This document shows, one piece after another, positions 1 through 6,076 of a stretch of 6,076 nt of DNA. Under the pieces are notes generated by a model. It was not told where the DNA came from. It searched no databases and was given only the letters and a program-made list of their open reading frames with translations. Within the stretch, counting starts at the first letter, position 1. Every line of letters begins with the position of its first letter. A program made the translations under genes and the position numbers. This stretch comes from CAKMMH01 sp927798255 (GTDB lineage Bacteria; Bdellovibrionota_C; UBA2361; CAKMMH01). The stretch covers positions 1 through 6,076 of the forward strand of contig JAXFOK010000065.1 in NCBI GenBank assembly GCA_034180415.1, read 5' to 3'.

Positions 1-140
1 AATATTCTTTTTCTTTTCTTTCCATAGATGTCTCTCTTAAAATCTACTCTTATCTTTAGTGACATCTATTTTGAGCCAACGGCTTACTTGTTCCCATTTT
101 TAGAATAGCCATTCGGTGACATTTTTATTGAGCCATATCG
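1..140 (-). mobile_element. Probable end of an IS21-family insertion sequence (partial)
   Basis: Two 20-bp direct repeats at 59-78 and 116-135 (GTGACAT...GAGCCA, 17 of 20 identical) lie 57 bp apart. On the minus strand they precede an ATG at 25-23, which has a purine-rich AAGAGAG six bases upstream and opens an eight-codon reading frame (MERKEKEY) before the window ends. IS21-family elements carry multiple short terminal repeats upstream of the transposase gene istA, and the TGACAT..TGAGC pattern resembles ends I remember from Firmicutes members. The outer tip cannot be placed: I see no clear TG...CA terminus or target duplication to the right of 135. The family call rests on repeat layout and recall, not on transposase sequence. 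Confidence 0.4.
59..135. repeat. Pair of 20-bp direct repeats
   Basis: The copies at 59-78 and 116-135 share GTGACAT at the left and TTGAGCCA at the right, and differ at three central positions. They have the same orientation and start 57 bp apart. They are probably binding sites for a transposase at an element end. A regulator-binding pair is the alternative. Confidence 0.75.
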
Positions 141-155
141 TGTTTTTAAAATTTA

Positions 156-184
156 TTGTTTAAAATTTGTAAAAAAAGTATAAT
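156..184 (+). promoter_or_regulatory. Sigma-70-type promoter for the membrane-protein gene
   Basis: TTGTTT at 156-161 and a perfect TATAAT at 179-184 are separated by 17 bases. They lie about 90 bases upstream of the ATG at 275. The region is AT-rich, so chance matches occur, but a consensus -10 with ideal spacing upstream of an isolated gene is good support. Confidence 0.5.
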
Positions 185-274
185 TAATGATTCAACGAAA
201 TGCTTATTTATAGGTGTTTCTTTGTTTGTGTTTTTCGTGGGTTCCATGTTTACAAAAGAAAAGAAAGGACATAG

Positions 275-1759
275 ATGATAGGATCTATCATTGCGTTGTT
301 AATTATTGCTGCAATTACCAGCATTGGTTATAGTTGGCTGAGCCGTTTTTCCCTCACGTTTATCCTGATGGCTTGTGGATTCTATTTGTTTACTTCCCCG
401 CTAACAGGACCGTTTCACGGTTATTGGCTTCCCTTTTTTGGGGCAGCAATTTTCAACCTGATATGGGCAGCCAAATGTGAAGATGAAGTGGGAGTTCAAT
501 CTTCAATTATATGTATATTAATTGCTCTCGTAACCATCGCGTGGGCAGGACTCGTATATTCAGGGATTTTCCAAGATGATGCCTATCGAAGAATAATAAG
601 AGAAGTGCCTGTCAAAAAGGTTTCATGGAAAGATGAGCTCGTGGAAGTCAAAGATGACACTAAAAAAATTCTTGCCTTATCGGAAAATATGGCAAAGATT
701 AGAGGGGAAAGAGTCCTTGCAACCGACTCTCTTGGCGCATCCTACCATATCGGACGGGTTTCAGCCCAAAGGGTAGGAGATGAAATCGTCTTTGCCGGAG
801 CTCTTGAGTTTAATGGCCCTTTTCAGTGGATGTTTAAAAAAAGCATTCCTGGATATGTCGTTATTAATGCTCAGGATGAGCTCGCATCTGCAAAAGACGT
901 CGTTAGTCAAGAGATTGTTTATAGTCCGAGTGCCTATTTTAACAAAGACTTGAGACGACATCTTTGGCTTCATGGCTATTCTCGAAAAAACATTAGCGAA
1001 ATGAATTTCGAGGTAGATGATGCTGGCAAGGGATGGTGGATATGCACTATATCGAAGCCAATTATTGGCTGGAGTGCCGATAAAATCGAGGGGATCGCTA
1101 TGGTCGAGCCTACTACGGGGGAAATAACATTCTATAAAAAGGATGAAGTCCCCGAGTGGGTTGACCGAGTCGTACCTGAAAATGTCTTTAAAAAGCGAGT
1201 CCGTTGGTATGGCGGCTACGCAAATGGCTTTTGGGCTAGCCTTGGGCTTGGCGATAAACAAGAACTTTTTAAGCTATCCTCTGACATTTGGTTGACATGG
1301 AACAAGCAGGGGGAGGCACGATGGTGCGTTTCTTGCAAGAACTATGGTTCAACCGATTCGTCATTAGCAAGAGTATACTTAATGGACACTAGAACTGAGG
1401 AAATCACATTCTTCGAGCTAAATGGTGCACCCATTAACAATAAGGCTGCTAAGGCGAAAGCAGAAGGTTTGGTAAACGACTTAAAATGGAAAGCCGAGAA
1501 CCCAATCTTATACGCTGTGGACGGTCAGCCTACGTGGATCATGACTCTGACGATGAGTAGTACCACCGAGAAAGGGGGGAGCTATAGCAATGGAGAAGTC
1601 GCCGCCATTGCGTGCGTTAATTATCAAAAAGAAATACGCACGTATAAGACGGACAAAAAATCTGTTATTGCAGATTATTGTGCACTGTTGCAAGAAGAGA
1701 GGAATAATGACATAGATCAAGTTGGCGAATTGTTTCTTGATCCTTGGATATGGTTTTAA
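275..1759 (+). CDS. Membrane protein with four N-terminal helices and PepSY-like repeats
   Basis: This encodes 494 residues; I do not recognise a named gene. The ATG is set by AAAGGA at 264-269, five bases upstream. The N-terminal hundred residues contain four likely membrane helices (about 3-22, 25-45, 50-66 and 76-98) with no signal peptidase site. The remaining 390 residues form a soluble region. Two segments resemble PepSY strands: VEPTTGEITFY at 277-287, followed by a Pro-Trp-Val motif, and MDTRTEEITFF at 370-380. A weaker third copy may lie near 190 (GYVVINAQDE). Tryptophans are unusually common in the repeats. PepSY modules are known in extracytoplasmic or protease-inhibiting contexts, so an envelope role is possible, but the function is unknown. 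No catalytic motif is evident. The gene stands alone, with its own promoter and terminator, and is far richer in G+C than metG, suggesting horizontal acquisition, perhaps with the adjacent insertion sequence. Confidence 0.85.
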   Translation: MIGSIIALLIIAAITSIGYSWLSRFSLTFILMACGFYLFTSPLTGPFHGYWLPFFGAAIFNLIWAAKCEDEVGVQSSIICILIALVTIAWAGLVYSGIFQDDAYRRIIREVPVKKVSWKDELVEVKDDTKKILALSENMAKIRGERVLATDSLGASYHIGRVSAQRVGDEIVFAGALEFNGPFQWMFKKSIPGYVVINAQDELASAKDVVSQEIVYSPSAYFNKDLRRHLWLHGYSRKNISEMNFEVDDAGKGWWICTISKPIIGWSADKIEGIAMVEPTTGEITFYKKDEVPEWVDRVVPENVFKKRVRWYGGYANGFWASLGLGDKQELFKLSSDIWLTWNKQGEARWCVSCKNYGSTDSSLARVYLMDTRTEEITFFELNGAPINNKAAKAKAEGLVNDLKWKAENPILYAVDGQPTWIMTLTMSSTTEKGGSYSNGEVAAIACVNYQKEIRTYKTDKKSVIADYCALLQEERNNDIDQVGELFLDPWIWF

Positions 1760-1772
1760 AGATTAACCTTAT

Positions 1773-1819
1773 GGGGGTTAGCTTTGTCTCGTTTGAGATT
1801 GGGCTACCCCTTTTTTTCT
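1773..1819 (+). terminator. Rho-independent terminator of the membrane-protein gene
   Basis: GGGGT(T)AGC from about 1774 pairs with GCTACCCC at 1803-1810, with one bulged T. An inner TCTC/GAGA pairing with a GTTT loop extends the hairpin. A run of seven T at 1811-1817 follows directly. It lies 14 bases after the stop codon and isolates this gene from metG. Confidence 0.85.
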
Positions 1820-1882
1820 TAATTTATAGTTAAAAATTTAATGAGAAAATATTAAATCTAACACAAAAATAAAAGTATCAAA

Positions 1883-1913
1883 TTGCAATCTTAAAATTCG
1901 CAAGATTTATACT
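1883..1913 (+). promoter_or_regulatory. Weak candidate promoter for metG
   Basis: TTGCAA at 1883-1888 and TATACT at 1908-1913 have a 19-base spacer, longer than ideal. They lie about 170 bases before metG. The whole 1820-2084 gap is AT-rich and contains several other TATTAT-like boxes (for example 2004-2009) without a good -35 partner. I see no T-box, riboswitch or small gene in this leader. Confidence 0.2.
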
Positions 1914-2070
1914 ATAAAAATTACTTTGCGCTTTATTAAGGTTTTTGATAAAAACTTTACTATTTTCCCTTGAAAATGATTAGACCAAAGCAGAAAATAA
2001 ATGTATTATATTACATTCAAAAATTTAAAGATTTTTGCTAATAATTTTTTCTAGGAATTTTAGTGTTTAA

Positions 2071-2075
2071 AAGGA
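2071..2075 (+). promoter_or_regulatory. metG ribosome binding site
   Basis: AAGGA lies nine bases before the ATG at 2085. It fixes this start, which also gives the expected N-terminus for the family (a few residues before the ALPYANG motif). Confidence 0.75.
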
Positions 2076-2084
2076 TTTTATCAC

Positions 2085-4130
2085 ATGAAAAAAGATATTT
2101 TAATTACAGCAGCACTTCCTTACGCAAATGGCGCAATTCATATTGGACATATTTTAGAATACACTCAAGCAGATATTTACAATAGATTTCAAAAAATGAT
2201 GGGTAATAACTCAATTTACTGCTGCGCAGATGATACGCACGGAACTCCCATTATGCTTAAAGCAAAAGAAAGGGGAATAACCCCTCAAGAGCTTATCGCC
2301 GAGGCTTCTATTAACCATCAAAATGATTTTAAAGATTTTTTAATTGAGTTTGATAATTACTATTCTACAAATTCACCTGAAAACAAAGAGCTTGTTGAGT
2401 TCTTTTTTAATACATTAAATCAAAAAGGACATATTGAGAAAAAAGAAATTGAGCAAGCATATGATGAACAAGAACAAATGTTTTTACCTGACAGATTTAT
2501 AAAAGGAACTTGCCCAAAATGCGGAGCAAAAGATCAAAATGGAGATTCTTGTGATGCGTGTGGTGCAACGTATTCGCCACTTGATATGGCTGATGCGGTA
2601 AGTGTTGTAAGTGGTAAAAAACCTATAAAAAAATCTTCAACACATTACTTTTTTAAGCTTACTCATTTTGAAAGAGAATTAAAAGAGCTTTTACAAAGTG
2701 GTTTTGTAAATGAACAAACTGCAAATAAAATGAACGAGTGGTTCAAAGAAGGACTTCAAGATTGGGATATTTCAAGAGATGCTCCTTATTTTGGATTTAA
2801 AATTCCAGGGGAAGATGAAAAATATTTTTATGTATGGCTTGATGCTCCAATAGGTTATATTGCATCACTTAAAAATTATTGTGATAGACATAATATCGAC
2901 TATAAAAAGTTTTGGACAAAAGATAGCGAGAATAATTCTGAAGTTTATCACTTTATAGGAAAAGATATTTCTTATTTCCATACATTATTTTGGCAAGCAA
3001 GTTTAATGGGAGTGGATTTTAGAACACCAAAACATATTTTTATTCATGGCTTTATTACTGTTAATGGTCAAAAAATGAGTAAAAGTAGGGGAACATTTAT
3101 TAGCGCTAGAACTTATTTAAATAATTTAGCACCTGAATATTTAAGATATTATTACGCTTCAAAAACTAATGGAAGATTAGAAGATGTTGATATTAATTTT
3201 GAAGATTTCGTATCAAAGGTAAATAGCGACCTTGTTGGAAACTTTGTAAATATTATAAGTAGGAGTGCAGGGATTTTAGGAAAGCATTTTGATAATACTA
3301 TTTCTACTTTAAATGAAGAAGGACAAGTACTTTTAAATAAAATTAGAGAAAAGAAAAACGAAATAGCAAATGCGTATAATGAATGTAAATATATTAATGC
3401 TGTAAAAGAAACGCTTTTACTTTGTGATGAAGTAAATAAATATTATGAAGAAAATAAGCCTTGGGTGCTTGTAAAAGAAGATAAGGAAAAGGCTCAAAAG
3501 GTGCTAACTTTAGGGTTAAATGCGGCAAGGGGTTTGATGATTTATTTAAAACCAATTTTGCCAAGTTTAGCAAAGAAAGTAGAGAAATTCTTTAATGAAG
3601 AAAATTATACATTTAATGATTTAGAAACTACATTAGAAAATGTTAAGTTAAATGAATTTGAAAGATTAATGGAAAGAGTTGATATTAAGAGTGTGGAGAA
3701 AATGGTAGAGGATACTAAAAAAGAATTAGAAGAATTAAATAAGAGTAAAAATCAAAATGTAAAAGAGGAAGTAAACGCGTCAGATATTACTCCAATTTTA
3801 CCAGAGATTACGTATGACGATTTTGCAAAAATTGATCTTCGTGTGGCAACTGTAGAAAATGCAGAGATTGTTGAAGGCTCAAATAAACTTTTAAAACTTA
3901 CACTTAATATTGGAATAGAAAAAAGGGAAGTTTTTGCTGGAATAAAATCTTCATACAGTCCAGAAAAATTAATTGGTAAAAAAGTTATTATGGTTGCAAA
4001 CTTAGCTCCTAGAAAAATGAAATTTGGTGTATCAAATGGAATGATTATAGCATCAGGAGAAGGAGAACTAATTTCTGTTGCAACACCTCTTAATAGTGAA
4101 AAGGCTAAGAGTGGGGATAGGTTGTTTTAA
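2085..4130 (+). CDS. metG: Methionyl-tRNA synthetase, E. coli-type with C-terminal tRNA-binding domain
   Basis: This cytoplasmic class I enzyme charges tRNA-Met and initiator tRNA with methionine using ATP. At 681 residues it matches the length of E. coli MetG (677). The Rossmann catalytic domain has ALPYANG near residue 10, the HIGH motif as HIGH at 19-22, and KMSKS at 330-334 followed by RGTF. The inserted zinc knuckle is complete, with cysteines at 143, 146, 156 and 159. The helical anticodon-binding domain follows, with the conserved Pro-Trp at 459-460, matching the E. coli tryptophan that stacks on the CAU anticodon. A Lys/Glu-rich linker at about 545-574 leads to a C-terminal EMAP/Trbp111-type OB-fold from about 575 (DFAKIDLRV, later VANLAPRKMKFG), which in relatives dimerises and binds tRNA. 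All key residues are present. It appears monocistronic: a terminated gene precedes it and a convergent pseudogene follows one base after its stop. No terminator is visible downstream. Confidence 0.98.
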   Translation: MKKDILITAALPYANGAIHIGHILEYTQADIYNRFQKMMGNNSIYCCADDTHGTPIMLKAKERGITPQELIAEASINHQNDFKDFLIEFDNYYSTNSPENKELVEFFFNTLNQKGHIEKKEIEQAYDEQEQMFLPDRFIKGTCPKCGAKDQNGDSCDACGATYSPLDMADAVSVVSGKKPIKKSSTHYFFKLTHFERELKELLQSGFVNEQTANKMNEWFKEGLQDWDISRDAPYFGFKIPGEDEKYFYVWLDAPIGYIASLKNYCDRHNIDYKKFWTKDSENNSEVYHFIGKDISYFHTLFWQASLMGVDFRTPKHIFIHGFITVNGQKMSKSRGTFISARTYLNNLAPEYLRYYYASKTNGRLEDVDINFEDFVSKVNSDLVGNFVNIISRSAGILGKHFDNTISTLNEEGQVLLNKIREKKNEIANAYNECKYINAVKETLLLCDEVNKYYEENKPWVLVKEDKEKAQKVLTLGLNAARGLMIYLKPILPSLAKKVEKFFNEENYTFNDLETTLENVKLNEFERLMERVDIKSVEKMVEDTKKELEELNKSKNQNVKEEVNASDITPILPEITYDDFAKIDLRVATVENAEIVEGSNKLLKLTLNIGIEKREVFAGIKSSYSPEKLIGKKVIMVANLAPRKMKFGVSNGMIIASGEGELISVATPLNSEKAKSGDRLF

Positions 4131-4131
4131 G

Positions 4132-4493
4132 TTATATATCCCAAATAGAAATAGAATTAGAGTTTTCGGTTAACAGTCTAATTTCATCTGTTAGACATAT
4201 AAGTGAACCAAAGCCTGTTTTTATATTAGGGATTTTTAGCTTACTAAAATTTGCCACGTGTTCTTTTCATCTATAAATAATGGCATAGGATATGTTTGTA
4301 AAAAAAGGCTAGTATCATTTTTAGCAAGAAGTAAATCCTTTGGATTATCAAGAGATACATAATGCCTATCTTTTAAACATGAGTTCTTTAAAAATGTGGT
4401 TTTCCCGACTTGCCTCATTCCTGTTACAAGAATTGCTTTAAAATTATCATTAATTTTTTCTAAATAATTTGATAACGTCCTAATTTTGTACAA
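4132..4493 (-). pseudogene. AAA-family/DUF4143-type ATPase with large internal deletion and frameshift
   Basis: The first frame (4493 down to about 4266) gives a normal family N-terminus: RTLSNYLEKI, Walker A GMRQVGKTT at residues 25-33, and Walker B PLFIDE at 71-76. It then runs into nine unrelated residues and a stop at 4238-4236. A second frame, shifted by one, runs from 4266 to a stop at 4134-4132 and reads KEHVANFSKLKIPN, then GFGSLICLTDEIRLL, ending in SIWDI. That looks like the usual C-terminal tail of DUF4143 proteins. Members are about 380-410 residues, so roughly 270 are missing, including the helical middle and most of the nuclease-like domain. The start is TTG, with GAAGGA at 4508-4503 nine to ten bases upstream. 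No ATG is in frame. The tail stops one base from the convergent metG stop. The sequence differs clearly from the intact ATPase upstream, so it is not a recent partial duplicate. The deletion is inferred from family architecture. Confidence 0.8.
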
Positions 4494-4498
4494 AAAAT

Positions 4499-4611
4499 GA
4501 ATTCCTTCACAAAAATTTGCAAAAATGCAACGTTATTGCATTTTTTGCAAATTTTTGTAATTTATGCAATATATTTAAATAGTTAATTTTTTGTATTAAT
4601 AGGAATTCCTT
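4499..4611. repeat. 9-bp GAATTCCTT direct repeat bracketing the hairpin spacer
   Basis: GAATTCCTT occurs at 4499-4507 and again at 4603-4611, at the two edges of the gap between the ATPase pseudogene and the intact ATPase. The second copy sits inside the palindrome AGGAATTCCT. It could be a target-site duplication or chance; the motif is short. Confidence 0.3.
4509..4558. other. Long near-perfect stem-loop between the two ATPase genes
   Basis: The left arm at 4509-4530 (ACAAAAATTTGC...TGCAA) is the reverse complement of the right arm at 4536-4558 except for one extra base in an A/T run. The loop is the five bases CGTTA. It lies 52 bases past the stop of the intact ATPase, and on the minus strand it ends directly before the GAAGGA of the pseudogene. 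There is no T-tract outside the stem, so it is a poor classical terminator, although its arms contain T-runs. It could be a weak terminator, a leader structure shielding a ribosome binding site, or a protein-binding palindrome. Confidence 0.7.
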
Positions 4612-5839
4612 ACTTTTCCCACAAAATGCTAATTGGCAGTGCGACAAGATTATCTTTAAAATATAAAGTGTTTTCACCAGAGTAAAGGATGATGCCTAAA
4701 AATTCTTTTTCTTTAACAAGGTTATCTTTAAACCATTTAATGTGTTTAAAATCATCTACGCTTACCCTAGAGCCTCCTTTTACTTCTATTGCGAATATGT
4801 GATTTTTGTCATCCTCTAAGATAAAGTCAATTTCACGATTTGAGCGATCTCTATATTGATAAAGTGTAAGGCCTAGACTTAAATCAATTTGTGCCATAAG
4901 TTCGTTAAATACAAATGTTTCAATTAATTTTCCATATTTATCAGCATCAAATGCAATATCATCGTAGTGCCAATTTAATATAGCAGACATAAAACCAGTG
5001 TCAGTCATATAAAATTTATAAGACCTTGCAACTCTGTCATAATCTGATTTTATCCATGAAGGAAGAGAGTGTGATAAGTATAATGTATTTATCACTGCTA
5101 AATATTCACTAAGTGTTGGCTTAGAAATTCCTATGGCAGAACAAAGTCCTTGTAAATCAAGATATTTACTAGACCACGCAGCTAACACTTTAGTCAGTTC
5201 CTTTAAGCTTTCAGTTTTTCTAACGCTAGCTATATCTTTTAAGTCATGCTCGATTAATGCGTTTAAATAATCATTATGCCATTCTTTCCTGTCATCTTTA
5301 TCTAATCGAACAGCTTCAGGATAACCGCCTCGAAGAGCTATATTTAAAATATTCTCTTTAGAACAATTAGGTATTTTTTCTGGAAACTCTTGTTTTTGTA
5401 ATTTTTCAATAAAGGAAGGAAAAACGCCTTGAATTTCTCCTTCTGTTAAAGCTCTTAAGTGTATATTTTTAACTCGGCCTGCTAAACTTTCATTTACAGT
5501 AGGTAATTTATAAATATTTGCTGAGCCTGTTAAAATAAATTGACCATTAGTATTATCGTTATCAACTATCTTCTTTATTTCTGGTAATAAGAAAGGGGCT
5601 TTTTGAATTTCATCAATTATTAAAGGATTATTCTTATGTCTTAAAAAATCTGCGGGGTCATCTAAAGCTGCAGTTAAAAATGAAGTTTCATCTAATGTTC
5701 TAAAGGTAGCATCATTTAACGTAATTTGTTTTGTTAAAGTAGTTTTTCCTACTTGACGTGCGCCAGAAACAATTACAACTCTGCGAGTTTGTAATGCCTT
5801 TTCTAAAACAGGTTTTAACCATCTTAAATATTCTTTCAT
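4610..5839 (-). CDS. Standalone AAA-family ATPase with C-terminal DUF4143 domain
   Basis: This encodes 409 residues, full length for the AAA_14/DUF4143 family. The ATG is supported by AAGAGG six bases upstream. The N-terminal P-loop domain has Walker A GARQVGKTT at 26-34, Walker B PLIIDEIQ at 72-79, a sensor-like FILTGSAN at 101-108 and LAGR at 119-122, so ATP hydrolysis should be intact. A helical middle with a winged-helix look (about 205-265, including ISKPTLSEYL) leads to the DUF4143 region. The C-terminus resembles a PD-(D/E)XK nuclease: Asp338 in REIDFIL, then EVK at 352-354, with upstream glutamates 307 and 313. Whether it cuts DNA is unproven; this family is widespread, often multicopy, and of unknown cellular role. 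No signal peptide or membrane segment is visible. The gene is leftward and apparently monocistronic, with an unusual repeat array at its promoter. Its closest functional neighbour is the broken relative downstream. The family assignment is firm; the biological role is not. Confidence 0.93.
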   Translation of the reverse strand: MKEYLRWLKPVLEKALQTRRVVIVSGARQVGKTTLTKQITLNDATFRTLDETSFLTAALDDPADFLRHKNNPLIIDEIQKAPFLLPEIKKIVDNDNTNGQFILTGSANIYKLPTVNESLAGRVKNIHLRALTEGEIQGVFPSFIEKLQKQEFPEKIPNCSKENILNIALRGGYPEAVRLDKDDRKEWHNDYLNALIEHDLKDIASVRKTESLKELTKVLAAWSSKYLDLQGLCSAIGISKPTLSEYLAVINTLYLSHSLPSWIKSDYDRVARSYKFYMTDTGFMSAILNWHYDDIAFDADKYGKLIETFVFNELMAQIDLSLGLTLYQYRDRSNREIDFILEDDKNHIFAIEVKGGSRVSVDDFKHIKWFKDNLVKEKEFLGIILYSGENTLYFKDNLVALPISILWEK

Positions 5840-5845
5840 AAATTG

Positions 5846-5851
5846 CCTCTT
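5846..5851 (-). promoter_or_regulatory. Ribosome binding site of the intact ATPase
   Basis: AAGAGG on the minus strand lies six bases before the ATG at 5839-5837, supporting that start. Confidence 0.65.
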
Positions 5852-5859
5852 TGAACGAT

Positions 5860-5887
5860 AATATATTAATATGATGCAAAAAGTAAA
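5860..5887 (-). promoter_or_regulatory. Promoter of the intact ATPase, -35 inside a repeat
   Basis: On the minus strand TTTACT (5887-5882) and TATATT (5865-5860) are 16 bases apart, just upstream of the ribosome binding site. The -35 box lies within the first iteron-like repeat, so a protein bound there would affect transcription. Other -10 choices exist in this AT-rich stretch. Confidence 0.4.
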
Positions 5888-5962
5888 GTAAAAATGCGCA
5901 AAAAGTAAAATAAAAACCTGCGAAAAGTAAAATATAATCTTGCGAAAAGTAAAATAGAGAAA
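5875..5962. repeat. Four iteron-like direct repeats upstream of the ATPase
   Basis: Units begin at 5875, 5895, 5919 and 5941, each reading TGC(G/GC)AAAAAGTAAAATA or close to it; the last two share TGCGAAAAGTAAAATA exactly. Spacing is 20, 24 and 22 bases, about two helical turns, which puts the sites on nearly the same face of the DNA. The sequences between cores differ, so this is not a simple microsatellite. A regulatory operator array or a replication- or transposition-type iteron set would look like this. It is not a CRISPR array: the spacers are too short. Confidence 0.75.
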
Positions 5963-6005
5963 ATTATTTAGTAATTTTAGTTAGTTGTGGATTGGGAAAT
6001 TAAAA

Positions 6006-6048
6006 GATAAGCATTTAAAAATTACCTAATAATTTTTAGTTTCTTATC
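6006..6048. other. Long imperfect AT-rich palindrome near the right edge
   Basis: GATAAG at 6006-6011 pairs with CTTATC at 6043-6048, and AAAAATTA at 6017-6024 pairs with TAATTTTT at 6030-6037. The linking five bases on each side are mostly pairable, and the loop is CCTAA. It may be a terminator for something beyond the window or part of the repeat region. The sequence is so AT-rich that chance contributes. The rest of 5963-6076 shows no gene. Confidence 0.4.
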
Positions 6049-6076
6049 ATCATTGTTAATAATTTATATTTGTAAC

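Noticed and set aside
761..1261. A 166-codon open frame on the minus strand inside the membrane-protein gene
   Set aside because: Its protein has no recognisable domain, it is wholly antisense to a gene with clear helices, repeats, promoter and terminator, and no ribosome binding site stands out. It is a by-product of the opposite strand.
1508..1720. A 70-codon minus-strand open frame near the end of the membrane-protein gene
   Set aside because: It is short, antisense to the real gene and without family features.
1938..1958. Small hairpin AAGGTTTTTGATAAAAACTT
   Set aside because: It is made almost entirely of A and T with a three-base loop and no T-run after it; such pairings are expected by chance here.
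1820..2084. metG leader considered for a T-box or riboswitch
   Set aside because: The gap is AT-rich with only short A/T hairpins. No T-box-like conserved loop and no terminator hairpin followed by a T-run is seen before the ribosome binding site.
275..5839. Idea that the ATPases and the membrane protein form one defence or toxin system with metG
   Set aside because: The genes differ in strand and composition, are separated by terminators or long gaps, and no operon or shared motif links them. metG is a complete normal housekeeping gene.
5875..5962. Repeat array considered as a CRISPR
   Set aside because: Cores are only about 16 bases with gaps of a few bases, and there are no spacer-length unique segments and no cas genes.

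Overview
This 6.1 kb window comes from a low-GC bacterium. The housekeeping gene in the middle, an E. coli-type methionyl-tRNA synthetase, is AT-rich: hand-counted 60-base lines hold 10 to 27 G+C. It has the four-cysteine zinc knuckle, KMSKSRGTF and a C-terminal tRNA-binding domain. Start sites use ordinary AGGA/GAGG ribosome binding sites. I cannot name the phylum with confidence.

Layout, left to right. Bases 1-140 carry two near-identical 20-bp repeats upstream of a leftward start codon that runs off the edge. This resembles the end of an IS21-family insertion sequence. Next is a rightward gene (275-1759) for a four-helix membrane protein with PepSY-like extramembrane repeats. It has its own promoter and terminator, and is much richer in G+C than its neighbours (25 to 33 G+C per 60 bases in sampled lines), so it was probably acquired. 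The 260-base gap that follows is AT-rich and holds only the metG leader. metG occupies 2085-4130.

Downstream of metG everything points leftward. First comes a broken AAA/DUF4143-type ATPase (4132-4493). Its N-terminal Walker A/B part and its genuine C-terminal tail both survive, but about 270 residues between them are gone and the tail is in another frame. A long near-perfect stem-loop (4509-4558) abuts its ribosome binding site. Then comes an intact 409-residue ATPase of the same superfamily (4610-5839), from a clearly different subgroup. Upstream of that lie four iteron-like direct repeats (5875-5962), one of which overlaps the predicted -35 box. The right end (5963-6076) is non-coding and contains one long imperfect palindrome.

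The genes do not form a pathway. The picture is a core gene, metG, flanked by accessory DNA: an insertion-sequence end with a compositionally foreign membrane-protein gene on the left, and a decaying plus an intact standalone ATPase on the right. The most unusual element is the intact ATPase with its repeat array, which could be a self-contained regulated or mobile unit. That reading is inference.
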